Both the position numbers and the translations under genes were made by a program. Positions 1 to 7,859 of a stretch of DNA of 64,000 nt are shown piece after piece. The DNA is from CALAZP01 sp964410725 (GTDB lineage Bacteria; Bacteroidota; Bacteroidia; Chitinophagales; Saprospiraceae), in assembly GCA_964410725.1 (NCBI GenBank), contig CAYPID010000002.1:62001-126000 (forward strand), in the 5' to 3' direction. The notes under the pieces are model-generated. The model saw nothing but the letters and a program-made list of their open reading frames with translations. It was not told the origin of the DNA and did not search any database. Positions within the stretch are counted from its first letter, which is position 1. Every line of letters begins with the position of its first letter.

Positions 1-1187
1 CCACATCTAAAACCCACACCGCTGTTAAAATTGCCCCACAATACAGTGGATCCGTAATCCATGTCTTAGATGCCTCAAAAAGTGTTGGAGTCGTTGGCCA
101 GTTAATTGGAGGAACTCAAGATAAGCGAAAAGAATATGCGGACATCGTCAAACAAGAATACGAAAGGCTGCGAATTCAAAGAGGCAATCGACAATCCAAC
201 AAAAAATACTTATCCCTGAAGAAGGCTAGGGAAAATAAAATTCAAATCAATTGGACGGATTTTAACCCTCCAACCCCCAATCAGCAAGGAATCCAATATT
301 TTCAAGATTTTCCACTAGAGGACATTATTCCGTTTATAGATTGGACGCCTTTCTTTGCCAGTTGGCAATTGGCAGGAAAATTCCCTGAACTATTCTCCGA
401 CCCCATTAAGGGAAAAGAAGCTAAAAAATTATACGCAGATGCGCTTGAGATGTTAAAAACCATCCAAAAGGAAAAATGGATAACCGCCAAAGCTGTCGTA
501 GGAATATTTCCAGCAGCCTCTGAAGGAGATGACATTCATCTCTACCACAGTCATGTATCTGAAGATAAAATAATGACTGTCCACCACCTTAGACAGCAAA
601 ATCAAAAAGCTCCTGGTCAAGAAAATTATTGTCTATCAGATTTTATAGCCCCTCTTTCTTCTAAAAAAACGGATTGGATAGGTGCGTTTGCCGTTACTGC
701 AGGCTTGGGAATGGAAGGTCCATTAGCGACATTTGAAAAAAATAACGACGACTATAACGCTATACTTTTAAAGGCTCTAGCAGATAGAATGGCAGAAGCT
801 TTAGCAGAAAAAATGCACCACTTAGTAAGAACATCTATTTGGGGTTATGCTGAACAAGAATCCCTTACCAATGACGATTTGATTAGAGAGCAATATGTAG
901 GCATACGCCCCGCACCAGGATATCCAGCTTGCCCAGATCATACAGAAAAAGAATTACTGTGGCAATTATTGAAAGTTGAAGAAAATATAGGAATCTCCCT
1001 TACGGAAAGCTTTGCCATGTGGCCAGCCTCTTCAGTAAGTGGTTGGTATTTTAGCCACCCGCAATCTAAATATTTTGGATTGGGGCAAATCTCCAAAGAT
1101 CAGGTAGAAGATTACGCCAAAAGAAAAAATAAAACAGTGCAAGAAATGGAAAAATGGTTGGCCCCAATATTAAATTATGATGTATAG
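1..1187 (+). CDS. metH: Methionine synthase (cobalamin-dependent), C-terminal part, 5' truncated
   Basis: The frame is open from base 3 to the TAG at 1185-1187, so this is the C-terminal ~394 residues of a protein that starts outside the window. The first residues (TSKTHTAVKIAPQYSG) match the end of the B12-binding module of MetH. They are followed by the linker and the AdoMet-binding reactivation domain, with its diagnostic stretch RPAPGYPACPDHTEK (about bases 907-951) and the end motif ASSVSGWYFSHPQSKYF. MetH transfers a methyl group from methyltetrahydrofolate to homocysteine in the cytoplasm. The reactivation domain remethylates oxidised cob(II)alamin with AdoMet and flavodoxin. An internal ATG at 369 is not the real start, because conserved coding continues upstream of it. 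Confidence 0.95.
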   Translation, partial: TSKTHTAVKIAPQYSGSVIHVLDASKSVGVVGQLIGGTQDKRKEYADIVKQEYERLRIQRGNRQSNKKYLSLKKARENKIQINWTDFNPPTPNQQGIQYFQDFPLEDIIPFIDWTPFFASWQLAGKFPELFSDPIKGKEAKKLYADALEMLKTIQKEKWITAKAVVGIFPAASEGDDIHLYHSHVSEDKIMTVHHLRQQNQKAPGQENYCLSDFIAPLSSKKTDWIGAFAVTAGLGMEGPLATFEKNNDDYNAILLKALADRMAEALAEKMHHLVRTSIWGYAEQESLTNDDLIREQYVGIRPAPGYPACPDHTEKELLWQLLKVEENIGISLTESFAMWPASSVSGWYFSHPQSKYFGLGQISKDQVEDYAKRKNKTVQEMEKWLAPILNYDV

Positions 1188-1268
1188 ACTTGATTTTTTT
1201 ACGTAAATGTATTACCTTTAAAATGTTTATACGCAAACTCCTTTACTGAAAACCAAAATCACATACTT

Positions 1269-2300
1269 ATGAAAAAAGGAGTATTAATAACTTTATTGAT
1301 TATTAGCAATCATTTGATTGCGCAGTATTCTCAAGATTTTGAAAGTTGGGGATATCAAAGTCAGGGGGATTGGACCATTACGGATGCAACGGGAACTTAT
1401 ACCACCGGTGGCACCTATTTGAATTTTGGGTTTTCAGTAAGTGGTTATTTGAAACTTGGTTTTAACAATACAGGGGATTATATGGAATTTCCCTCCATTC
1501 CCAACCCAGCTGAAATAAGTTTTATGGCAAGACTTTCCTCTCCTGGAAGTGCAACCTTTTTAGTCCAGATTTTGGAGAATGGAAACTGGACAACTACCCA
1601 TGAAATTCCAATCGTTGAAGCCACTTTTCTTCAATATAAGGCAGTTGTAAATTCAACCGAAAATGTATCTACTCTTCCTTTTAGACTGGTTTTGAAAGAA
1701 TATTTAGGTCAATCTATTTTTTTCGACGACTTTACCGCAGATCGATCTATTTTACTTCCGGTAGCCTTGAACGACTTTTCGAGTGCAGCTACTTCTAATG
1801 GGGTATATATCAACTGGACCACGGTTCAAGAAACTAATAATGATTACTTTACCCTTCAAAGAAGTGATCATCATCAGGCCAATTTTTTAGACCTTGCCTT
1901 TATTGAAGGTCGAAAACATTCCGAAAGCATGGTGGATTATCAGTATTTAGATGAAAATCCAATGCCCGGCAAAAATTATTATCGGTTGAAACAAGTAGAT
2001 GTTGGTGGTGCGGTACAATATTCCAACGTTATCGAAACGCATTTTTATCCCAATCGCGAGAATTTCTTAGTTTACCCTACCATCGCTCGAGATAACGTAA
2101 CGGTGCTGACCGACAATCGTGGAAACAATTCTTCTCAAATTTTCGTCATAGATCAAGCAGGCCGTAGATGGGTAACCCAAACCCTAGGGCCGGGAAACCA
2201 GAGGACTACCCTCAATATAGATCATCTACCTAAAGGACGATATTTAATTCAATGGAAAAATTCTTCCAACAGCGAGGTTAAAACTTTTTTCAAATCTTAA
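1269..2300 (+). CDS. Secreted T9SS client protein with C-terminal sorting domain, function unknown
   Basis: A 343-aa protein with a Sec signal peptide (MKKGVLITLLIISNHLIAQ, cleavage expected near residue 19). Residues about 20-160 look like an all-beta jelly-roll/carbohydrate-binding-type domain. Residues about 165-260 are the FN3-like module common in Bacteroidota surface proteins (LPVALNDFSS, INWTTVQETNNDYF, YYRLKQVDVGG). The last ~75 residues (from LVYPTIARDNVTVL, with GRYLIQW near the end) resemble the T9SS type A C-terminal sorting domain, which would direct export across the outer membrane and sortase processing. No catalytic motif is visible, so the activity is unknown. It stands alone between metH and the polysaccharide locus. 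Confidence 0.8.
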   Translation: MKKGVLITLLIISNHLIAQYSQDFESWGYQSQGDWTITDATGTYTTGGTYLNFGFSVSGYLKLGFNNTGDYMEFPSIPNPAEISFMARLSSPGSATFLVQILENGNWTTTHEIPIVEATFLQYKAVVNSTENVSTLPFRLVLKEYLGQSIFFDDFTADRSILLPVALNDFSSAATSNGVYINWTTVQETNNDYFTLQRSDHHQANFLDLAFIEGRKHSESMVDYQYLDENPMPGKNYYRLKQVDVGGAVQYSNVIETHFYPNRENFLVYPTIARDNVTVLTDNRGNNSSQIFVIDQAGRRWVTQTLGPGNQRTTLNIDHLPKGRYLIQWKNSSNSEVKTFFKS

Positions 2301-2331
2301 GCTCATCGCTGTAATATTGCTTTTATAGCAT

Positions 2332-2339
2332 TAATTTTG
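2332..2339 (+). promoter_or_regulatory. Candidate Bacteroidota -7 element for the polysaccharide locus
   Basis: TAATTTTG matches the Bacteroidota -7 consensus TAnnTTTG exactly and ends 23 nt before the ATG of the first sugar-nucleotide gene. No TTTG lies 19-21 nt upstream, so the call rests on the -7 box and its position after a monocistronic gene. Confidence 0.3.
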
Positions 2340-2362
2340 CACCCATCAACAAAAATGCAATA

Positions 2363-3493
2363 ATGGGAGATATCCAAATGGTAGATGTAAAATCTCAATA
2401 TTTAAAAATAAAGGACGAGATTCAGGCAGGTATAGAAGAAGTAATTAATTCCACTGCTTTTATTAATGGTCCCAAAGTAAAAGACTTTACTGCCCACTTA
2501 AGTTCTTTTTTGAATCAAGCTCAAGTCGTTCCCTGTGCTAATGGAACGGATGCTCTTCAAATAGCAATGATGGCATTAGACCTAAAACCGGGTGATGAAG
2601 TTATCGTTCCAGCCTTCACTTATGTGGCTACAGCTGAAGTAATTGGGCTATTAGGATTAACTCCCGTTATGGTGGATGTAGATCCAAATACCTTTAATTG
2701 TACCGCTGAATTAATTGAAAAGGCTATTACCCCTAAAACTAAAGCCATCGTTCCTGTCCACCTCTTCGGTCAAAGTGCTGATATGGATCCTATTGTCCAA
2801 TTGGCTCGAAAAAATGGAATCTATGTCATAGAGGACAATGCACAAGCTTTAGGAGCTGTTTACCATGGAGAAAATGGCCCACAAAAAACCGGAACCATCG
2901 GTCATATTGGCTGCACCTCCTTTTATCCATCCAAAAACTTGGGTGCATTTGGAGACGGAGGGGCGCTTTGCACTACTGATGAGCAATTAGCCGAACGAAT
3001 TCATAAAATTGCCAACCACGGTCAAGAGAAAAGATACTATCACGAAATGATAGGCTGCAACTCTAGATTAGACGCTATTCAAGCTGCAATTCTTGATGTC
3101 AAACTAAAATATTTAGATGAATATGCACAGGCAAGAAATCAAGCGGCACAATATTACGATCATCACCTTCAAAATATAGAAGGAATACAAATTCCGGTAA
3201 GAAGTCCAAAATCCACTCATGTTTTTCACCAATACACCTTAAAAGTAGCACATGGTAAAAGAGATGAGCTTCAACAATATTTGCAATCCAAGGGTATACC
3301 GACTATGATCTATTATCCAGTTCCCCTGTATCACCAAAAGGCATTTAAAAAATATATTACCGATCCGAATTTTAAATTACCGGTAACGGAATCTCTGTGT
3401 CAAATGGTCATTTCATTGCCGATGCATACCGAATTAGACGAAGCTACACTCAACTATATCACACTGACCATCAAGGAATTTTTTAACTCTTAA
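2363..3493 (+). CDS. DegT/DnrJ/EryC1/StrS PLP-dependent aminotransferase (WbpE-type sugar aminotransferase)
   Basis: A 376-aa PLP aminotransferase of the sugar-nucleotide family, near usual length. Visible family motifs are ANGTDALQ (cofactor phosphate binding), GDEVIVPAFTYVATAE, VIEDNAQALGA (PLP-ring aspartate) and FYPSKNLGAFGDGG, whose Lys near residue 190 forms the Schiff base. The next two genes (hexapeptide N-acetyltransferase, UDP-sugar dehydrogenase) suggest it aminates a 3-keto UDP-N-acetylaminouronic acid, as WbpE/WlbC do, using glutamate. Substrate is inferred from context. It is probably the first gene of the locus; the next gene starts 11 bp downstream. Confidence 0.85.
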   Translation: MGDIQMVDVKSQYLKIKDEIQAGIEEVINSTAFINGPKVKDFTAHLSSFLNQAQVVPCANGTDALQIAMMALDLKPGDEVIVPAFTYVATAEVIGLLGLTPVMVDVDPNTFNCTAELIEKAITPKTKAIVPVHLFGQSADMDPIVQLARKNGIYVIEDNAQALGAVYHGENGPQKTGTIGHIGCTSFYPSKNLGAFGDGGALCTTDEQLAERIHKIANHGQEKRYYHEMIGCNSRLDAIQAAILDVKLKYLDEYAQARNQAAQYYDHHLQNIEGIQIPVRSPKSTHVFHQYTLKVAHGKRDELQQYLQSKGIPTMIYYPVPLYHQKAFKKYITDPNFKLPVTESLCQMVISLPMHTELDEATLNYITLTIKEFFNS

Positions 3494-3504
3494 ACAATCA
3501 AATA

Positions 3505-4095
3505 GTGCCCAATTATTACGTACATCCTTCATCTGAAGTTGGTTCAGGAGCTACTGTTGGAAGCGACACGAAGATCTGGCATTTCTGCCATGTAATGAGC
3601 GGGGCCAGTTTGGGAGCAAACTGCGTACTGGGTCAAAATGTTTTTGTGGCAAATGATGTAACAATAGGCAATTCCGTTAAAATCCAAAATAATGTTTCCA
3701 TCTATAAGGGGGTTAAGATATTAGACGGGGCTTTCATAGGCCCATCAGCTGTGTTTACTAATGTTATTAACCCTAGAGGAACCATTGAAAGGAAAAATGA
3801 ATATAGGTCTACCATCGTAGGAAAAGGTTGTACAATTGGTGCTAATGCCACTATTATTTGTGGAAATAATCTTGGAGACTATAGCCTCATTGGTGCAGGT
3901 ACTGTGGTTACCAAAACTGTTCCTGATTTCGCTCTAGTAATTGGTAATCCAGGTCATCAGATAGGCTGGGTCAGTAAAGCTGGTCACCGACTAGAGTTCG
4001 ATGAAAATGGCATAGGCGTGTGCCCAGAAAACTTAGATAAATACTTGTTTGAAGCGGGAAAAGTAATTTCCCTAGATGAAAAACCAATAAAATGA
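3505..4095 (+). CDS. Left-handed beta-helix N-acetyltransferase (WbpD/WlbB-type)
   Basis: A 196-aa hexapeptide-repeat protein with repeats such as VGSGATVGSD, LGANCVLGQN and IGANATIICG forming a left-handed beta-helix, which works as a trimer using acetyl-CoA. The pattern IWHFCHV, FIGPSAVFTNVINPR and GAGTVVTKTVPDFALVIGNPG is characteristic of UDP-3-amino-glucuronate 3-N-acetyltransferases, so the likely reaction is N-acetylation of the product of the preceding aminotransferase. The start is GTG (3505); no ATG lies nearby in frame. The stop overlaps the ATG of the next gene by 4 bp (ATGA), implying translational coupling. Confidence 0.85.
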   Translation: MPNYYVHPSSEVGSGATVGSDTKIWHFCHVMSGASLGANCVLGQNVFVANDVTIGNSVKIQNNVSIYKGVKILDGAFIGPSAVFTNVINPRGTIERKNEYRSTIVGKGCTIGANATIICGNNLGDYSLIGAGTVVTKTVPDFALVIGNPGHQIGWVSKAGHRLEFDENGIGVCPENLDKYLFEAGKVISLDEKPIK

Positions 4096-5390
4096 ACATA
4101 AGTAATTTTACCGACAAAAAAGATGCCATCGCAGTAATTGGTTTAGGCTATGTCGGGCTACCTTTGGCCTTATCCCTCGCTAAAAAATTTAAAGTGATTG
4201 GATTTGATGTTGCTGAAAATAGGGTGGCAATGATGAAAAAAGGTATTGACCCCTCTGAAGAATTGACCAAAGAGGCTTTCGAAAATAAAGACATCACCTT
4301 CAGCGCCCAAACCAAAGATTTAAAAAGTGCTAAATTCTATATTATTGCCGTTCCAACTCCTGTAGATGAATACAAGGTTCCAGATCTATCTTATCTGGAA
4401 TCTGCCTCAACAACAGTGGGAAAAGTTTTGAAAAAAGGGGATTACGTAGTTTTTGAATCCACTGTTTATCCAGGATGCACGGAAGAAGATTGCCTTCCTA
4501 TTCTCGAACAATGTTCTGGCTTAAAACTCAATAAAGACTTCAAATTAGGATACTCCCCTGAGCGAATTAATCCTGGGGATAAGGTCAGAACTTTAGAAAA
4601 AATTCTAAAAATAGTTTCCGGGTCCGATGAGGAATCCCTTGAAGTTATTGCTGCCATCTACGGTTCAATAATTGAAGCTGGAATTCACAAAGCCCCTACC
4701 ATTAAAGTAGCCGAAGCTGCAAAAGTGATAGAAAACACTCAAAGAGATCTCAATATTTCTCTAATGAACGAATTGTCTATCATTTTTGATAAAATGAATA
4801 TTGATACTCAAGCCGTTTTGGAGGCGGCGGGAACCAAGTGGAATTTTCTAAAATTCAGTCCTGGATTAGTTGGAGGTCATTGTATCAGCGTAGACCCCTA
4901 TTATCTCTTACACAAAAGTAAAGAGATTGGATATGACCCTCAAGTTATACTCAGCGGAAGAAGAGTAAATGATGGAATGCCGAAACACATTGCCAGCAGA
5001 TTGACCCAATTATTGATCCAGAGAGGCAAAAACCCTTCCAAATCAAAGGTTTTAGTCAAGGGAATTACTTTTAAGGAAAACGTGGCAGATATTAGAAATT
5101 CTAAAGTAGCAGAGTTAATAAAAGAACTGATGCAATACTCTATCAATGTTCATTTGGTGGATCCTTTTGCATCTCCTAATGAAGTAGCAAAAGAATATCA
5201 TCTGTCCATGATTGATAAAATTGGTACTGAATACGATGCCGTTATTGTAGCGGTTGCACATGATGCCTACAAGGAATTAGATGAAAATTATTTCCTTTCG
5301 ATTTCTAGTACTGATCCCATTTTGATGGACATTAAAGGCCTTTATAATTTTGCTTCAGCAAGCACCAAGTTGCATTATTGGAAGTTATAA
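4092..5390 (+). CDS. Nucleotide-sugar dehydrogenase (UDP-N-acetylhexosamine 6-dehydrogenase, TviB/WbpO-like)
   Basis: A 432-aa member of the UDP-glucose/GDP-mannose dehydrogenase family. It has an N-terminal Rossmann fold (IAVIGLGYVGLPLA, residues about 13-26), a central helix, the catalytic-cysteine motif VGGHCISVDPYYL (Cys near residue 264) and a C-terminal NAD-like domain with VKGITFKENVADIRNS. The VGGHCIxVDPYYL form is closer to Vi-antigen TviB/WbpO than to WbpA. It should oxidise C6 of UDP-GlcNAc or UDP-GalNAc to the uronic acid with 2 NAD+. With the two preceding genes it points to an acetamido-amino-uronic acid residue in the polysaccharide. The hexosamine epimer cannot be told from sequence. 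Confidence 0.85.
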   Translation: MNISNFTDKKDAIAVIGLGYVGLPLALSLAKKFKVIGFDVAENRVAMMKKGIDPSEELTKEAFENKDITFSAQTKDLKSAKFYIIAVPTPVDEYKVPDLSYLESASTTVGKVLKKGDYVVFESTVYPGCTEEDCLPILEQCSGLKLNKDFKLGYSPERINPGDKVRTLEKILKIVSGSDEESLEVIAAIYGSIIEAGIHKAPTIKVAEAAKVIENTQRDLNISLMNELSIIFDKMNIDTQAVLEAAGTKWNFLKFSPGLVGGHCISVDPYYLLHKSKEIGYDPQVILSGRRVNDGMPKHIASRLTQLLIQRGKNPSKSKVLVKGITFKENVADIRNSKVAELIKELMQYSINVHLVDPFASPNEVAKEYHLSMIDKIGTEYDAVIVAVAHDAYKELDENYFLSISSTDPILMDIKGLYNFASASTKLHYWKL

Positions 5391-5396
5391 TAGAAA

Positions 5397-6005
5397 ATGA
5401 ATATGGTGGCTAACGAACATATCAATCAATTACACGAAAGCGAAAAAAGGTGGTTTGCTGTCTACACCCGTTACAAAAGGGAAAAGAGAGTCTTATCCGC
5501 TCTGCTTCAAAAAGGGGTTGATGCCTATTTGCCACTTCTAAAACTAACCAGACATTATACCCGAAAGGTTAAAAAAGTGGAATTGCCACTCATTAATTGT
5601 TACCTGTTTGTTCAGATTGTCAAAGAAGAATATTTAAAGGTTTTGGAAACCGAAGAGGTAGTGGGTTTCTTGAAAATAGGTAAAAATTTGATCTCCATAC
5701 CAGAGCAAGAAATCGATATCATGAAAAAAGTGGTGGGAGAACAATTAGAAGTAGAAGTGCATCCTGGATTGGTCCAAAAAGGTGCCCAAGTGGAAGTGAT
5801 TGGCGGCCAACTCACTGGACTCAAAGGGAAATTACACGAAATCAAAAATGAAAAGAATTTTTCAATTGAATTAGAGCGCATGGGTTTTTCCATTTTTATG
5901 GAAGTAGACCCTAAATATCTTAAAATAATTGAGGCCGGAGAGCATCCAGCCTCCAAAGAGAAAGAGGTTGCTCAAAAAGCAACCAATTGGAGTATTAAAA
6001 TCTAG
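5397..6005 (+). CDS. UpxY-type NusG/RfaH-like transcription antiterminator
   Basis: A 202-aa NusG paralogue. The NGN domain covers about residues 17-110 (RWFAVYTRYKREKRV, AYLPLLKLTR, LPLINCYLFVQ). A KOW-type segment follows (GAQVEVIGGQLTGLKGKL, about residues 128-145), with a ~30-residue tail. Such proteins ride with RNA polymerase and suppress premature termination within long surface-polysaccharide operons, as UpxY does in Bacteroides. Here it lies behind the three aminouronate genes rather than at the operon head. Its start is 6 bp after the preceding stop, so it would regulate its own operon. Confidence 0.8.
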   Translation: MNMVANEHINQLHESEKRWFAVYTRYKREKRVLSALLQKGVDAYLPLLKLTRHYTRKVKKVELPLINCYLFVQIVKEEYLKVLETEEVVGFLKIGKNLISIPEQEIDIMKKVVGEQLEVEVHPGLVQKGAQVEVIGGQLTGLKGKLHEIKNEKNFSIELERMGFSIFMEVDPKYLKIIEAGEHPASKEKEVAQKATNWSIKI

Positions 6006-6029
6006 ACCCAAATTGGTCAAAGGTACATT

Positions 6030-6137
6030 ATGGAAATTATCAGGAATGTTAAGCATGCTCGACAGTTATGTCGTTATATCGGAAAAGTGCACGCGACTCT
6101 TTGGGGCGAAGCTTTGCTAAAAAATCAAAAAATTTGA
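6030..6137 (+). CDS. Micro-ORF (35 aa) between upxY and the epimerase gene
   Basis: ATG at 6030 opens a 35-codon frame ending in TGA at 6135-6137. It gives a basic peptide (begins MEIIRNVKHARQLCRYIG, ends LLKNQKI). It fills the only sizeable gap in this part of the locus. Its stop overlaps the TTG start of the epimerase as TTGA, the same junction used at three other places in this locus. No function is recognised. It could be a real small protein, a coupling/leader ORF that loads ribosomes for the epimerase, or chance. Protein-level conservation is untested. Confidence 0.4.
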   Translation: MEIIRNVKHARQLCRYIGKVHATLWGEALLKNQKI

Positions 6138-7141
6138 AAGTTTTAATAACTGGTGCGGCAGGTTTTATAGGTTTTCATTTAGCTGAAAAATTACTTGAAG
6201 AAAAACATCATATAGTAGGTATAGATAACATAAACCCCTACTACGATGTATCCCTAAAAGAAGGAAGATTGAATATCTTAAATCAATATTCCAATTTCCA
6301 ATTTTTCAAAATTGATCTAACAGACCTACCCGCACTGGAGCAACTTTTTACAAAAGAAAATTTTGAAGTGGTCATCAACTTGGCTGCTCAACCAGGAGTT
6401 AGATATTCATTAGAAAATCCGCATGCCTATATTCAATCTAATATTGTAGGTTTCACCAACTTATTGGAATGTTGCAGGTATCACCAAATTCAACATTTGG
6501 TGTTCGCAAGTAGTTCTAGTGTCTATGGCATGAATACGTCCATACCTTTTTCTACCCATCAAAACGTGGACCATCCCATTTCTCTCTATGCGGCCACAAA
6601 AAAGAGTAATGAATTATTGGCCCATACCTATAGTCATTTATTCAAATTACCAACAACAGGATTAAGATTTTTTACGGTATATGGTCCATGGGGCCGTCCT
6701 GACATGGCCTATATGTTATTTGCCGACGCCATTTATGAAAATCGTCCCATACAAATTTTCAATCATGGGAAAATGAAACGTGATTTTACCTACGTGGGAG
6801 ATATTGTTACTGGAATTTCTAAAATCATACATTCCCCACCGCAACCAAATCCCGATTGGGATTCGATTACACCTGATCCTGCTATTAGCAGCGCTCCATA
6901 TAAACTTTACAATATTGGTAATAATCAACCCGTTGAATTAATAACCTTCATAGAAACCCTGGAAAAACTTTTGGGTAGAGAAGCTAAAAAAGAATGGTTG
7001 CCAATTCAGCCCGGAGATGTAGAAGTAACTTATGCTGATATTTCTGGTCTAAAGGAAGATTTTGATTACCAACCTGCCACCTCTATTGAACAAGGGCTTC
7101 AAAGTTTTGTACATTGGTATAAAGAGTTTTATGGTAAATAG
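6134..7141 (+). CDS. NAD-dependent epimerase, UDP-glucuronate 4-epimerase type
   Basis: Extended SDR epimerase of about 335 aa. The NAD motif ITGAAGFIG is at the very N-terminus, the active-site SSSSVYG and YAATKKSNE follow, and RFFTVYGPWGRPDMA is diagnostic of UDP-glucuronate 4-epimerases (UDP-GlcA to UDP-GalA). I prefer the TTG at 6134, which gives a normal N-terminus (MKVLITGAAGF) and a TTGA overlap with the micro-ORF. An upstream ATG at 6068 would add 22 residues (MSLYRKSARDS...) without family similarity. The 3' end overlaps the phosphatase gene by 11 bp. Product likely feeds a galacturonate residue. Confidence 0.85.
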   Translation: MKVLITGAAGFIGFHLAEKLLEEKHHIVGIDNINPYYDVSLKEGRLNILNQYSNFQFFKIDLTDLPALEQLFTKENFEVVINLAAQPGVRYSLENPHAYIQSNIVGFTNLLECCRYHQIQHLVFASSSSVYGMNTSIPFSTHQNVDHPISLYAATKKSNELLAHTYSHLFKLPTTGLRFFTVYGPWGRPDMAYMLFADAIYENRPIQIFNHGKMKRDFTYVGDIVTGISKIIHSPPQPNPDWDSITPDPAISSAPYKLYNIGNNQPVELITFIETLEKLLGREAKKEWLPIQPGDVEVTYADISGLKEDFDYQPATSIEQGLQSFVHWYKEFYGK

Positions 7142-7847
7142 TGATTTGTCTAGTCTAAAAACTGATTTTCATTCCCATCTTCTACCTGGTGTAGATGATG
7201 GGGCAAAGACTTTTGAAGACAGCCTTCACCTAATTCAAGGACTTCTATCATTGGGAATTGAACAAATTATTACTACTCCTCATCTACATTTTTATTCGTT
7301 TCCTCATAACTCTAGTGATTCCCTTCGCAGAATTTTTGACACATTTTATGAGGACATAATTAAGGAATTGCCTCATTTAAACCTAAGTTTGGGTGCTGAA
7401 CATATGTTGGATGATAACTTTCTAAATATCCTTCGGGAAAATAAAGTTTTGCCTGTATTTAATAATCATCTGCTTATTGAGTTGGGCTATAAGGCGCCAC
7501 CCCCCAATCTTCACGAGATTTTATTTGAAATTCAAATCAAAGGATTTGTACCTATAATCGCACACCCTGAACGATATCTTTATTACGCTGAATCTATTGA
7601 GCATTTTCAACAGTTGAAGGAATGGGGCGCTCATTTTCAAATGAACCTTAGTTCTTTAACAGGTTATTATGGACAAAACATGAACGATTTGGCGCTTCAA
7701 TTGATAGCTGCCGATTTGATTGATTATTTTTCAAGTGACTTACACCACCAGCGACAACTAGATTTAATTACTCAGGGATCTAAAGAAGGACTTTACCAAA
7801 AAGTATTTCAACAAACCACGCCTAATAATCTGGCTATAGAAATCTAA
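7131..7847 (+). CDS. CpsB/YwqE-type tyrosine-protein phosphatase (PHP domain)
   Basis: A 238-aa PHP-fold metal-dependent phosphatase from the ATG at 7131. Metal-ligand motifs are visible: TDFHSHLLPGVDDGA near the N-terminus, ITTPHLHF, IELGY, IAHPERY and FSSDLHH. In capsule systems this family dephosphorylates the tyrosine cluster of the BY-kinase, which is encoded two genes downstream, and so controls polymerisation and export. An in-frame upstream ATG at 7062 lies inside the epimerase gene and would add residues not seen in the family. The gene overlaps the epimerase by 11 bp. Confidence 0.85.
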   Translation: MVNSDLSSLKTDFHSHLLPGVDDGAKTFEDSLHLIQGLLSLGIEQIITTPHLHFYSFPHNSSDSLRRIFDTFYEDIIKELPHLNLSLGAEHMLDDNFLNILRENKVLPVFNNHLLIELGYKAPPPNLHEILFEIQIKGFVPIIAHPERYLYYAESIEHFQQLKEWGAHFQMNLSSLTGYYGQNMNDLALQLIAADLIDYFSSDLHHQRQLDLITQGSKEGLYQKVFQQTTPNNLAIEI

Positions 7848-7859
7848 AAGGTTATTACA

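Noticed and set aside
6068..6133. ATG at 6068 as the epimerase start
   Set aside because: Adds 22 residues with no family similarity before the NAD-binding strand; TTG 6134 gives the normal N-terminus and a TTGA junction.
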